Of a stretch of 64,000 bases of DNA, positions 8,209 to 17,466 are shown in pieces. Position 1 is the first letter of the stretch, and each line of letters begins with the position of its first letter. The notes below the pieces were generated by a model, which was not told where the DNA came from, did not search any database, and saw only the letters and a program-made list of their open reading frames with translations. The stretch comes from Treponema sp. (GTDB lineage Bacteria; Spirochaetota; Spirochaetia; Treponematales; Breznakiellaceae), in the NCBI GenBank assembly GCA_009777535.1, contig WRLP01000005.1, forward strand, positions 1 through 64,000. Direction: 5' to 3'. A program made the position numbers and the translations under genes.

Positions 8209-11200
8209 ATGATAAACTCCGGCAGACCTTTTCGATTCCCGCATTTCATTTTTCTTTTTTATCTTTATATATTTTCCTTCTCTGGCTGCGATCTTTTTAC
8301 CGGTACAACAGACAATGATCTTCTAAAAAAAATAGACGAGGAAGTCGCCTGGGCCAATGCTGCGAGACTGAACATCTCCGTAATTTGTCCGCCGGCCTGG
8401 GGTTCAAGCCCGCAGAATGGAACCGGTAGGTGTTTTGATGCAAGACGGACAGGCGAAGCGCCGCGCCTAGGTTATGCTTTTAACCTGGAGTTTACGCCGG
8501 AGGCGGATTATGCCCTGACAGAATGGCGGGCCTATGCCACGGCCTCGTTGACACCGGGCTGGCAGTTTGACTCTAACCCGGCGGCCTTGCTTGAAGGCCC
8601 CGCTGTTCTTGTCGCGGTTTTTAATAATGTTGATCCTAACGGCAGCATAAGCGGCATCATAATTGACTCAACAACAGCGGTAACCATGGTTCCCTTTTGC
8701 CTTGAAGCTCCGCGCATTGTGCGGACTTACCCTTCAATGCAGTCGCCGGATGATTATTACCCTGAAAACCAAAGCATTATGCTGTACTTTGCCGCTCCCA
8801 TTGACGGCAGTACTGCAATCTTCGATGAAAATAATATCACCATTACCATGAAGAACCTTGAAAACGGTAACCCGGTAGAAAACGATCAGCTTGCAGATAT
8901 AAATAAATATTATAAAGAACCGGTTTGGGATCCTATCCGGAGAATTATCATTATTGAGGCGCAGGCACAGGATGGCAATGAACCGGAAGATGAACCTAAA
9001 AATTATGAGATAACTGTTACGGTGGGCTCCGGAATTACAAATATGAACGGTGCGTCTTTGACAAAGACAGTTGAGTTTTCCTGGAAAACAGGCGGTAATC
9101 CCATCGTTACGGTTGATCAGTGGGATGCCTCTTATGACGGGATTAGTGAGATTACCGTAACATGGAAATTATCAAGCGATGATGATTCTGCAAATGTGTA
9201 TTATTATGTGAACTCGGGTACTGTCCGCCAGAATGCGATCATGGCACCTGAGAAAGGCAAGGCATTTATCGGGAACATACAGCCGCTGAATACAGGCGGG
9301 GTAAGGTCAGCGCAGCCGGTAAGCGGCATACAACGCTATGACATATACATAGAACTTTCCGGCGGCGGGTATGAGGATATGAGGCTAAAAGGTCCGCTGA
9401 CAATCTGGAATATTCCTGGAATGAAAGTGAAGCCGGATAATACCGTCCTGCTTGGCAATTACAACATCAATACAGCTCTTGTGGCGGAAGACTCCAAAGA
9501 AAAAAACTTTGTCCTTGCCGAAGATATCACTATTTCCGGCACATGGGCGCCTGTAGGCGATAATACAAAGCTCTTCGAAGGAAATTTTTACGGCAATGGG
9601 CATACCATTACGCTGAACAGCGGCCTGAATACGGCGAAAAAAGCCTATGCCGGACTTTTTGGTTATGCGCAAGGCGCAGAAATTCGTGACTTACGCGTGG
9701 TGTATGCCGGTGCGGCCATAATTCCTGATGCCACAGTTCCGGCAGAAGGGCTCATGGCAAGAGGGTGGGAAAGTCCTGCCGGAGTCCCCTACAACGCTTT
9801 TTATGCCGGGGGCATTGCCGGCTGCATGATAGATACCAAAGTCCGCAATGTAATAACAGATTCCCTGAGCAGCGCGGTATTCAGCGTTACACCGTCAGCC
9901 TATTCCGCCGTATGGCTCGGCGGCATAGCCGGTTACATCGAAGGAGCGGGAATAGTCGAAAACTGTTATGCAGGTTTGCCTGTAACATGTAAGCCCGGCA
10001 GTTCCGGAAACGCCAATGTGGGAGGAGTTGCAGGCGAAGTCAGGCAGGGCGGCATAGACGGTGTTACCATTGCCGCTAATGTCAGTGCGGACATTGGCGC
10101 AAATGAAGGCTGGCTGAACATAGGCGGCGTAGCGGGCATAAGCCGGAGTAACAACTTGCGGGATATAACTTTCAAGGAAGGTGTTGTCTCGTTTTACCGG
10201 AATGCAGATAGAGTACTGAGTGACGCTTGCGGCGGTATTGTGGCCATCGCTTATGAAACGAATCTTGAAAACTGTTTTTTTGCAGGCGCTGTTGAATCGG
10301 CCCGGTCTTCCGGAAAAGTAAGTAACTTTACCTTTCTGGGCGGACTCATAGCCTACAACTTTGTTAAAGATGCCCATGTGACAATCAATAACTGCCATGT
10401 ACAGGGGAATATCGGAATAAACTACGCAAACGGCGGGATGTTCAGCGGCGTTGTGGGATATATGATAATAGAAGGTGAAACGGATGATGATGAAGGGTGG
10501 ATTAGTACTGGAAGCGGAAGCGTTACAATGACCAACAGCTTTTTTGAACAGGGGATAATAAACTTCAACGGTTTTGGCCACACCTACGCAAGCGGTTTTG
10601 CGGGCTTAATAAACGGGAAGAATAATTTATTTAGCAACTGCGGCATCTATGAAGGAACTCTTGTTCTTGAGGTAGTACAGACAGGGGAAGATACTTTTTA
10701 TGCCGGCGGCTTTACATCCGATAACTATGGCGAAATATCCAATTGTTTTTCCGGAATCGATGTTATTGCAAGATATGAAGGTGATAGCTATGTTAGTATT
10801 GGCGGTTTTGCAGGGGCTAACAGCTTTGGCGGTACTATCAGCGCCTGCTACGCGGCCGGTACGGTACGGGCGCTGGTAAGAAATAACAGTATTAAAGATT
10901 TGGGTGTAAATGTCGGGGGCTTTGCAGGTTCAAGTTACATTGGAACCATAGAAAACTGCTATGCTCTGGGCGATGTACTGGCAGATAAGCAGGCAGGAGC
11001 CACCGGTTTGACTGTCGGTGGTCTTGTCGGCTGGATTGGTGACAGCAAAATATCCAGGTGTTTCAGCACCGGGCAGGTATGCGCCCAGAACTCCGTAATC
11101 GGGGTTAATGCCGGCGGCATTGTGGGTGGCAGTAATGACAGCACAATTGAGTGCACAGCGGCTTTGGGAGGGAAAGTTGCCTCGGCATCCGGCGGAGGTG

Positions 11201-11523
11201 CGGGCAGGATCGCAGGTTATGCGGATGGTGGTTTATCAAACAACTACGCTATTGATACAATGTTTACTAGTAACGATGGTTCGTATGTGAGCGGACTGAA
11301 GTTCCTTGAAGACGATGTTGACTCTATTATGGGCAATTTTCCTGAGTGGATTCCAAGCGGGACGGCTGATAATAATGTACACGGTGAAACCAAAAGCATA
11401 AGTGATTTTCAATCTGCCGTATTCTGGCAAAGGGAACTGGGCTTTAGCAATACAGTGTGGGATTTCAGCACGCCGGCAGTGCATCGCGGCTACCCGGTAC
11501 TCAGAGGGCTTTCGGGACAGTGA
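8209..11523 (+). CDS. Large surface lipoprotein with Ig-like and GLUG repeats
   Basis: A 1104-residue protein starting at ATG behind GGGGAGG. The signal peptide ends in FSFSGC (lipobox). Next come a short region with a Cys pair, a bacterial Ig-like (Big_5-type) domain around residues 165-300, another beta domain, and from ~430 to ~1060 at least a dozen GLUG-type motifs (GG-AG-...-NC-A-G) predicted to form a right-handed beta-solenoid. The end (ELGFSNTVWDFS...GYPVLRGL) is a common closing block of GLUG proteins. GLUG repeats occur in adhesins and proteases; no protease motif is seen here. A role in surface attachment is likely but not shown. Confidence 0.85.
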   Translation: MINSGRPFRFPHFIFLFYLYIFSFSGCDLFTGTTDNDLLKKIDEEVAWANAARLNISVICPPAWGSSPQNGTGRCFDARRTGEAPRLGYAFNLEFTPEADYALTEWRAYATASLTPGWQFDSNPAALLEGPAVLVAVFNNVDPNGSISGIIIDSTTAVTMVPFCLEAPRIVRTYPSMQSPDDYYPENQSIMLYFAAPIDGSTAIFDENNITITMKNLENGNPVENDQLADINKYYKEPVWDPIRRIIIIEAQAQDGNEPEDEPKNYEITVTVGSGITNMNGASLTKTVEFSWKTGGNPIVTVDQWDASYDGISEITVTWKLSSDDDSANVYYYVNSGTVRQNAIMAPEKGKAFIGNIQPLNTGGVRSAQPVSGIQRYDIYIELSGGGYEDMRLKGPLTIWNIPGMKVKPDNTVLLGNYNINTALVAEDSKEKNFVLAEDITISGTWAPVGDNTKLFEGNFYGNGHTITLNSGLNTAKKAYAGLFGYAQGAEIRDLRVVYAGAAIIPDATVPAEGLMARGWESPAGVPYNAFYAGGIAGCMIDTKVRNVITDSLSSAVFSVTPSAYSAVWLGGIAGYIEGAGIVENCYAGLPVTCKPGSSGNANVGGVAGEVRQGGIDGVTIAANVSADIGANEGWLNIGGVAGISRSNNLRDITFKEGVVSFYRNADRVLSDACGGIVAIAYETNLENCFFAGAVESARSSGKVSNFTFLGGLIAYNFVKDAHVTINNCHVQGNIGINYANGGMFSGVVGYMIIEGETDDDEGWISTGSGSVTMTNSFFEQGIINFNGFGHTYASGFAGLINGKNNLFSNCGIYEGTLVLEVVQTGEDTFYAGGFTSDNYGEISNCFSGIDVIARYEGDSYVSIGGFAGANSFGGTISACYAAGTVRALVRNNSIKDLGVNVGGFAGSSYIGTIENCYALGDVLADKQAGATGLTVGGLVGWIGDSKISRCFSTGQVCAQNSVIGVNAGGIVGGSNDSTIECTAALGGKVASASGGGAGRIAGYADGGLSNNYAIDTMFTSNDGSYVSGLKFLEDDVDSIMGNFPEWIPSGTADNNVHGETKSISDFQSAVFWQRELGFSNTVWDFSTPAVHRGYPVLRGLSGQ

Positions 11524-11588
11524 GGGTTCTTGCATATAGCATCTTATTTTTGCCTTGCTGAGGACTGGTGAATAATCAATATAGGGGC

Positions 11589-11594
11589 TATAAT
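11589..11594 (+). promoter_or_regulatory. Candidate promoter of FecR-like gene
   Basis: A perfect TATAAT lies 20 bases ahead of the gene; TGGTGA at 11566-11571 is a weak -35 at 17-base spacing. AAGGAG follows at 11601-11606 as the ribosome binding site. Confidence 0.45.
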
Positions 11595-11614
11595 AAAACA
11601 AGTAAGGAGTTCTT

Positions 11615-12013
11615 ATGAAAAAGATGGTGATATTTACTTTGATGCTGATCGTGTTGACGGTTTGTGTATTTGCACAGGATTACACGGTGCAGAGCGTTAC
11701 AGGCCGTGTCGAGCGGGAAATTGGCGGCCAGAGAGCGGCCGTAAGGGCAGGGGACTCTCTGTCGGCCGATGCACTGATACACACCGGAGTGGGGGCTTCT
11801 CTTGTCGTCAGAAGCGGTGAAGGAACATTCACTGTTCAGGCCGCCAGAAGCGGCAAGCTGGTGGACCTGGCCGTCGCAGCTTCCGGTGTCCGGATCAGCG
11901 GGAATGTTGCCCGTGTTGATACCGGAGTTGTCGGCAGAACCACAGCCCAGGTCTCAACAGCTTCAGCCCGTGCCAGCGATGCCGCCGAGGAAGAGGAAAT
12001 TTCTGACGAATAA
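11615..12013 (+). CDS. Exported FecR-like protein
   Basis: A 132-residue protein with a cleavable signal peptide ending near VFA-QDYTV. The mature part has FecR-like beta repeats (VTGRVERE, then AGDSLSADALIHTG, then VVRSGEG) and an acidic tail (EEEEISDE). FecR-type domains sit in the periplasm; the full FecR sensor has an added N-terminal helix that is missing here. The gene has its own promoter and precedes the CHASE2 cyclase by 18 bp. A FecR-like protein beside a CHASE2 cyclase is a recurring pairing in spirochaetes, so it may supply or modify the CHASE2 signal. Confidence 0.75.
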   Translation: MKKMVIFTLMLIVLTVCVFAQDYTVQSVTGRVEREIGGQRAAVRAGDSLSADALIHTGVGASLVVRSGEGTFTVQAARSGKLVDLAVAASGVRISGNVARVDTGVVGRTTAQVSTASARASDAAEEEEISDE

Positions 12014-12031
12014 TGCTACGGTAATTGCGGC

Positions 12032-14686
12032 ATGAGTAAAAAGAAAGTATATAAACCGTTTATCGCAATTACTCTTGCGGCTTGTTTGTTGTCTTCCCTG
12101 TTATTTTTTACCCCCCTGGATAACAAGCTCTTCGACTTATTTCTGCGTGCCGTGCCTTCGCTTACCGAAGATGAAAAAGTCTTTATTCTGACATTGGATG
12201 ACGATTCAATCAGGGTTGCCGGAGGGTTTCCCTTCCGCCGCGAAGTAATGGCCGATGTAATACTTTTATTAAAAGAAATCGGCGTACGGACAATAGTTTT
12301 TGACTTAAGTTATCTTGATGAAAGTCCGCACAGAATGGATCCCGAGTATGCGGCGCAGGTATTTGACTACTATCTGAACTCCGGTTTCGCCCGTTTGGAC
12401 GATGCTGCCGCCGCTGTAATTGACGGGATCGGTCCGGCCACCGGCAGAGCGGAACGGGAGCTTTATAAAGAGGATATCCGCCTTCTGTATGAGAATGTAA
12501 GGGAAGAGCTGGAAACATCCCTTACATTTTTAATCAGGGATGTTGATGAATATTTTGCCCAGGCGCTTGCTTTTACCGATTGTTCCTGGCTCAACTTTAC
12601 CATGTACGAACCCGATGATATTCTTGATGCGGAAGGTTTTGTTACAGATGCTGAAATCGATCAATACCTCGCTGATTATATCGCTCTGGAAAATGTCACT
12701 GCACTCGATGATACAAAAACGCAGGAAATGGCAGGAGTGTTGCCGACAATTCCCAAACTTTTAACAAGAGCCAGGGGCGCGGGTTTTGTAAACGCTTCGG
12801 CGGATTCCGACGGCTTGCGCAGGCGAATACATTTGCTTGCAAAATACAATGATAATTATTACGGCCATCTTTCTCTTGTAGCTTTGCAGGAAAGAATGGG
12901 ATACACATCAATTGATGTTTCCAACAGGTCTGTTACGCTTAATAATCCTGATGGCGGCAAACTGCGTATTCCCCGCGCGCAGGACGGTTCAATGCTTTTG
13001 AAATGGCCCAAAAAGCAGTTTCTCGACTATAAGATGATGTCTCTGATAGAACTGATTCAGCATACACAGAGGGAGCCGCTTTTAGCGCAGAATATTGCGT
13101 TGATGAATGACGGCGGGTTTTTCTTTTACTGGGATGGCGAAAAAGCCCCCTGGGAATACTATCTTGAGGCAGAGGAAATAAAAAACATTGCTTTTGCTGA
13201 AAACGGCGCGGCTACAGCGGAATGGCTGCAGGCGCGGCAGAATTTTTTTGATTCATGCAGGGATTTCCTTTACGGCGGCTATGAGGAAGCAATACTCGCC
13301 GATGTCGGTGAATACCAGGAGATAGTGGACTGGGTAGAAGAGTTATTCGCCGCTTCCAGGGATCTGTTTTACGATATGGCCGAAATCAGGGAATTGGTTT
13401 CTGTTCTAAATGACAGTTTTTGTGTTATTGGATCAGACGCAACCTCTATGACCGACATTGGTTTTAATACATTCCAGGAATTTTATCCCAATGTGGGCAC
13501 ATACGCGGTGGCAGCCAATATGCTGCTGTCGGGGGAGTTCTTTTCAGACACGCCCTGGTATGTGTCCGCGGTAATAGCATTAGTTTTTTCCCTGTTAATA
13601 GGGTTTTTTATCAGCCGTTTTGATACTTATGCTTCCATCATTACTGGAGTAGCGGGGCTTGTTGTCTTAACCGGTGCTTTCCTTGCGCTCTTTACGTTAA
13701 AGAAGGTGTACATAGGCTTTGCCATGCCGCTGGGAGCCACAACTCTTGCCTTTGTTTCGATCATGGTCAGTAAATTCCTTGTTGCCAGCCGTGAAAGAAC
13801 ATTTTTACACGGCGCCTTTTCCCGCTATCTTGCACCGGAGATAATCACCGAAATAATCAATGACCCCGGTAAGCTTAACCTGGGCGGTGAAAAACGTGAG
13901 ATGACCGCGATGTTTACAGACATTCAGGGTTTTTCCACGATTTCGGAGCATTTGGATCCCGCACATCTGGTTAAACTGCTCAACCGGTATCTTACGGCCA
14001 TGAGTAATATAATAATGGAAAACCTTGGAACCATCGATAAATATGAGGGCGATGCCATTATAGCCTTTTTTGGCGCACCCGTTTTTCGTGCCGATCACGC
14101 TGTTCTTGCCTGCCGCAGCGCCCTTGCAATGAAAGCTGTTGAAATTGAATTAAACAAGGTGATAGTGGAGGAGGGGTTGAGTCCCTTGCCGCTCTTTACC
14201 CGCATCGGTATTAATACAGGCGAAATGGTTGTCGGTAACATGGGTGCGGAAAACAAAATGGATTATACAATTATGGGAAATGCCGTTAACCTGGCTTCCC
14301 GTCTTGAAGGAGTCAACAAGCAGTATCAGACCGGCGGTATATTGATAAGTGAATATACCAGGGAAAAAACCGGAGATGAGTTTCTGTTCCGCAGACTTGA
14401 CCGCGTGAGGGTTGTCGGGATAAACACGCCGCTGCGCCTGTACGAACTCCTTGATCTGAAAAAGAATGCAGATAATGCGGCGCTGAATGCAGTTGAAAAA
14501 TGGGAAAGTGCAATCGACACTTATGAACAGAGAAAATTCAGGGATGCCGCGAAATTATTTACCTCGCTGATGCAGAGCAGCGGTACAGACAAAGTGGCCG
14601 AATTTTATGCCAGCCGCTGCATGGAGTATGCTGCATACCCTCCGCCGGAAAATTGGGACGCGGTAAATAATTTAACCGAAAAGTAA
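12032..14686 (+). CDS. CHASE2-domain class III adenylate cyclase
   Basis: An 884-residue membrane receptor that would make cAMP in response to an outside signal. Order: membrane helix (about 10-30); extracytoplasmic CHASE2 sensor (about 35-500, with FILTLDDDSIRVAGGFPFRR at its start); three membrane helices (about 508-595); class III catalytic domain (about 615-800). Catalytic features are present: metal-binding Asp in FTDIQGF (residue ~631) and in KYEGDA, adenine-selecting Lys in KYEGD and Asp in DYTIMG, and the transition-state Asn and Arg in GNAVNLASR. ATP rather than GTP is therefore the expected substrate. It is probably cotranscribed with the FecR-like gene. The RBS is weak. Confidence 0.92.
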   Translation: MSKKKVYKPFIAITLAACLLSSLLFFTPLDNKLFDLFLRAVPSLTEDEKVFILTLDDDSIRVAGGFPFRREVMADVILLLKEIGVRTIVFDLSYLDESPHRMDPEYAAQVFDYYLNSGFARLDDAAAAVIDGIGPATGRAERELYKEDIRLLYENVREELETSLTFLIRDVDEYFAQALAFTDCSWLNFTMYEPDDILDAEGFVTDAEIDQYLADYIALENVTALDDTKTQEMAGVLPTIPKLLTRARGAGFVNASADSDGLRRRIHLLAKYNDNYYGHLSLVALQERMGYTSIDVSNRSVTLNNPDGGKLRIPRAQDGSMLLKWPKKQFLDYKMMSLIELIQHTQREPLLAQNIALMNDGGFFFYWDGEKAPWEYYLEAEEIKNIAFAENGAATAEWLQARQNFFDSCRDFLYGGYEEAILADVGEYQEIVDWVEELFAASRDLFYDMAEIRELVSVLNDSFCVIGSDATSMTDIGFNTFQEFYPNVGTYAVAANMLLSGEFFSDTPWYVSAVIALVFSLLIGFFISRFDTYASIITGVAGLVVLTGAFLALFTLKKVYIGFAMPLGATTLAFVSIMVSKFLVASRERTFLHGAFSRYLAPEIITEIINDPGKLNLGGEKREMTAMFTDIQGFSTISEHLDPAHLVKLLNRYLTAMSNIIMENLGTIDKYEGDAIIAFFGAPVFRADHAVLACRSALAMKAVEIELNKVIVEEGLSPLPLFTRIGINTGEMVVGNMGAENKMDYTIMGNAVNLASRLEGVNKQYQTGGILISEYTREKTGDEFLFRRLDRVRVVGINTPLRLYELLDLKKNADNAALNAVEKWESAIDTYEQRKFRDAAKLFTSLMQSSGTDKVAEFYASRCMEYAAYPPPENWDAVNNLTEK

Positions 14687-14688
14687 CC

Positions 14689-15708
14689 CTAAGGATTCCA
14701 GCTCAATTCTTTAAGCTCATGTGATGTGCGCAGCTTCCAGATTGTCCTTTCCTGAATCTGACGAACCCTTTCGCGGGTAATGCCCAAAAGCTTTCCTGTT
14801 TCTTCCAGGGTCAACGGAACTTCACCGGTTAGGCCGTAGCGAAGCTGAATAATTTTCATTTCCCTTTCAGAAAGCTGGGAGAGTATAACGTCCATGGTTT
14901 CCTGCAATGCCACGGAGAAAACCATTTCGAACGGCTCGGCCATTGTGTCGTCTCTAATCAGATCCGCAAGACGGGTCAGGTTGCCGTCGTCTACAATGGT
15001 ATCGAGGCTGGTTGTTTCCTGGGACAATTTTACAATTTCTTTTACCTTGGATACGGGAATCTGCAGATACTCGGACAATTCTTCATCACTGGGATCACGT
15101 CCCAGATCCTGGGTTAGCTGCTTTGCAACGAAGTAGCATTTTTTAATTGTATTAAGCATATGAATGGGAATGCGGATAACGCGCCCCTTATCAGCAATAC
15201 TCTTTATTATTGCCTGCCTTATCCACCATGTTCCATAAGTGGAAAAACGGCAGCCCCTGGTATAATCAAAACGTTCTACCGCCTCTATAAGGCCGATATT
15301 GCCCTCATCAATCAGGTCAAGCAGTGAAAGCCCGCGGTGCTGATAGTTTTTGGCTATGGATACAACAAGACGCAGGTTCGAGTTTATCATCTTGTTCTTG
15401 TAGAAGAGCAGGGCGTTGGTAAGGGCAGTCTTTTCATTTTCATAACCGGCTTTTTGTTCCGTTTTTTGCTCCGTTTCCAGTTCATTAAGCTTTCCCCTAA
15501 GGCTTACAATTTTTTCCCCTATGCTTTGCTCTTCCTGAACTGTGAGAAGCGGAAACTTTGAAATCTGTTTTAAGTACAGTGCCAGCGGATCCGTTTCTTT
15601 TGTTACTCTGGGCTTTTTTGTGTTTTTAATCAGGGAACTCCTTGGACGTTTCCTGAGCCGCTTGATTTCTGTTTCTGCCGTGTTTGATGTGAAAAAAGTT
15701 TTTGACAT
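14689..15708 (-). CDS. Sigma-70 family RNA polymerase sigma factor
   Basis: A 339-residue sigma factor with region 1.2 ([10 protein letters not shown] near 42), a complete region 2 ([20 protein letters not shown], and [14 protein letters not shown] for -10 melting), region 3 and region 4 ([19 protein letters not shown] for -35 recognition). Region 1.1 and the long non-conserved insert of the housekeeping RpoD are missing, so this is an RpoD/RpoS-like group 2 factor and not the main sigma. It faces the cyclase gene tail to tail, with two bases between stops. AGAGG precedes the ATG. Its regulon is unknown. Confidence 0.9.
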   Translation of the reverse strand: MSKTFFTSNTAETEIKRLRKRPRSSLIKNTKKPRVTKETDPLALYLKQISKFPLLTVQEEQSIGEKIVSLRGKLNELETEQKTEQKAGYENEKTALTNALLFYKNKMINSNLRLVVSIAKNYQHRGLSLLDLIDEGNIGLIEAVERFDYTRGCRFSTYGTWWIRQAIIKSIADKGRVIRIPIHMLNTIKKCYFVAKQLTQDLGRDPSDEELSEYLQIPVSKVKEIVKLSQETTSLDTIVDDGNLTRLADLIRDDTMAEPFEMVFSVALQETMDVILSQLSEREMKIIQLRYGLTGEVPLTLEETGKLLGITRERVRQIQERTIWKLRTSHELKELSWNP

Positions 15709-15739
15709 AATGTAACCTCTGTTTTTTTTTTAATTACAC

Positions 15740-16591
15740 CTATGCTCTAGGTGCTATTGCCGGATCGATAGGGGCATTACTGCGGTAAACCATGAAAAAC
15801 AACTGCGGTTTTTCAGAAAGCGCATCAATGCCCAATTTTCCTAATTCCTCCCCGGGACCTACGCGATCCCCTTTTTTTACTGACAGGCTTTCGCAGCCGC
15901 CGTATACATACAAATATCCCCCTGATACCTCCACAATTACTACTCTGCCGAATCCCCTGTAAGGGCCGGCGGACATTACCGTTCCGTGGGTAAGGCTTTT
16001 AACAGATTCTGATCGCTCTCCCTGCACGACCACCCCATATAATTTTCCTGTCATGTAGGCGACTTCCCTGGCTTTTACCGGCCAGCGCAGGGAAGGGTCC
16101 ACTGTCCTGGAAGTTAACTGTCTGCTTTCGCTTAGAACCGGCACCACCGGTGTGTTCTGGGCCGGCTGGCTGGTTGTGGTTCTGGTGGCTGCGAGAACGG
16201 GTACTTTTATCCTGTCGCCGGCTTTTAGAACGTGGTTTTGCGGAAAGCCATTGATGTCGAGCAAAGCCTGCAGGGTAACCCCGTGGGTTCGCGATATGCC
16301 GTAAAGCGTGTCATTCCGTACTACCAGATACTCCGTGAAAGACTGGGGGTTAGCCGCAGATGAGGCAGTGGCTGAGGGAATTAACAAACGCCTGCCCACT
16401 TGTAGACTGGAAGCATCGGTAATATTGTTATATCTCATAAGCTCGTCCGCACTGATCCGGTAAGAGCGGGAAATAGCATACAATGTTTCCCCCCTTTCCA
16501 CCGTATGGATTAAATCCTCGGCAGCCAGTATTCCGGGTGAAAGGAATGCCGTAATGGTTAAAGATATAACGAGGCCTTTTAAGTAGTTCAT
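15740..16591 (-). CDS. LysM protein with degenerate M23 (LytM) domain
   Basis: An exported protein of 283 residues: signal peptide to about 24, two LysM peptidoglycan-binding modules (VERGETLYAISRSYRISADE near 30; VRNDTLYGISRTHGVTLQAL near 92), a linker, and an M23/LytM beta domain (about 170-280). The active M23 enzyme needs an H-x-H motif in the YxHL segment; here this reads YVYGGCESL, so the histidines are missing. An earlier zinc-site His is not evident either. Like EnvC or NlpD it is likely to activate a cell-wall amidase and not cut wall itself. It lies just upstream of the sigma gene, 31 bp apart, and may be cotranscribed with it. Confidence 0.85.
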   Translation of the reverse strand: MNYLKGLVISLTITAFLSPGILAAEDLIHTVERGETLYAISRSYRISADELMRYNNITDASSLQVGRRLLIPSATASSAANPQSFTEYLVVRNDTLYGISRTHGVTLQALLDINGFPQNHVLKAGDRIKVPVLAATRTTTSQPAQNTPVVPVLSESRQLTSRTVDPSLRWPVKAREVAYMTGKLYGVVVQGERSESVKSLTHGTVMSAGPYRGFGRVVIVEVSGGYLYVYGGCESLSVKKGDRVGPGEELGKLGIDALSEKPQLFFMVYRSNAPIDPAIAPRA

Positions 16592-16900
16592 GGCCCTTCA
16601 TTATCGGCATATTTCACTCACTTTTTCACTCCAATTTTTGTATATCTATCTTTTTATACCCTGTATTTCATTCAAAAGCAACACATTTAACTAACGAGCG
16701 TTAATTCTTTCCGAATAAAATAATAAAAATCTTAAACAAAACAATAAAATTAAACATTTGAAGCTAATGTATTATCTCCCTCCCCCATAAGGCTAAATTT
16801 GCCCCATAATCTGCAAAAAAGCCCCAGCGAAGCGGGCGCCCGGCGGATTTATGCTTGAGAAACGTGAAAAATCCCTGCATACTGCTTACAGGAGAATTAA
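16592..16900. other. Divergent intergenic region
   Basis: 309 bases between the LysM gene and the dCMP deaminase gene. The middle is A+T-rich with a TTAAC...GTTAA inverted repeat near 16687-16705, which might be a binding site. The right part has a short G+C-rich stretch (agcgggcgcccggcgg, near 16830). AGGAG precedes the deaminase start. No gene or strong promoter stands out. Confidence 0.5.
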
Positions 16901-17392
16901 ATGGCTGAGAATGAATATAAAAGGCCAAGCTGGGATGAGTATTTTATGGAGGTCTGCGAGGCTATTTCCAAACGGGCTACCTGCGACCGCGGCCGCTCAG
17001 GCTGCGTAATAGCCAAGGACAAACAACTGCTGGTTACCGGCTATGTGGGGGCTCCGGCCGGCCTGCCGCACTGCGATGAAGCCGGCCATAATTTTAAAAA
17101 GTTAATCCACGAAGACGGCAGTTCTACGACCCATTGTGTCAGGACTGTCCACGCTGAGCAAAATGCCATTTGCCAGGCTGCCAGGCGCGGAATTCCCATT
17201 AGTGGCGGCACACTGTACTGCCGAATGACCCCGTGCAGAACCTGTGCCATGTTGATCATTAATTGCGGAATTGAGCGTGTTGTCTGTCAGCGCCGTTACC
17301 ACGACGCCGGAGATTCTGAGGCCATGTTTGAAAAAGCGAATATCAAACTGGAATATGTTTTTGATGAAGTGCAGAAATACAGTGATCAATAA
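16901..17392 (+). CDS. Deoxycytidylate (dCMP) deaminase
   Basis: A 163-residue member of the ComEB/dCMP deaminase family, which turns dCMP into dUMP for thymidylate synthesis. The zinc site is complete: HAEQNAI (zinc His and catalytic Glu) and a PCRTCAM segment with two Cys ligands. RPSWDEYFMEVCEAISKRATC at the start is typical of the family. The gene is preceded by AGGAG. It stands alone, and no thymidylate gene is adjacent. Length matches the family. Confidence 0.92.
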   Translation: MAENEYKRPSWDEYFMEVCEAISKRATCDRGRSGCVIAKDKQLLVTGYVGAPAGLPHCDEAGHNFKKLIHEDGSSTTHCVRTVHAEQNAICQAARRGIPISGGTLYCRMTPCRTCAMLIINCGIERVVCQRRYHDAGDSEAMFEKANIKLEYVFDEVQKYSDQ

Positions 17393-17430
17393 ACTTATTT
17401 ACTTACACTTGTAGGGAATACAGCTTTTTC

Positions 17431-17459
17431 TTGCTAATTCCGCATATTGAGGGTATTCT
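17431..17459 (+). promoter_or_regulatory. Candidate promoter, possibly for a leaderless mRNA
   Basis: TTGCTA (17431-17436) and TATTCT (17454-17459) are 17 bases apart. Transcription would begin near 17466, at the ATG (17467) of the next gene. No ribosome binding site precedes that ATG. Confidence 0.45.
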
Positions 17460-17466
17460 GTAGTAT

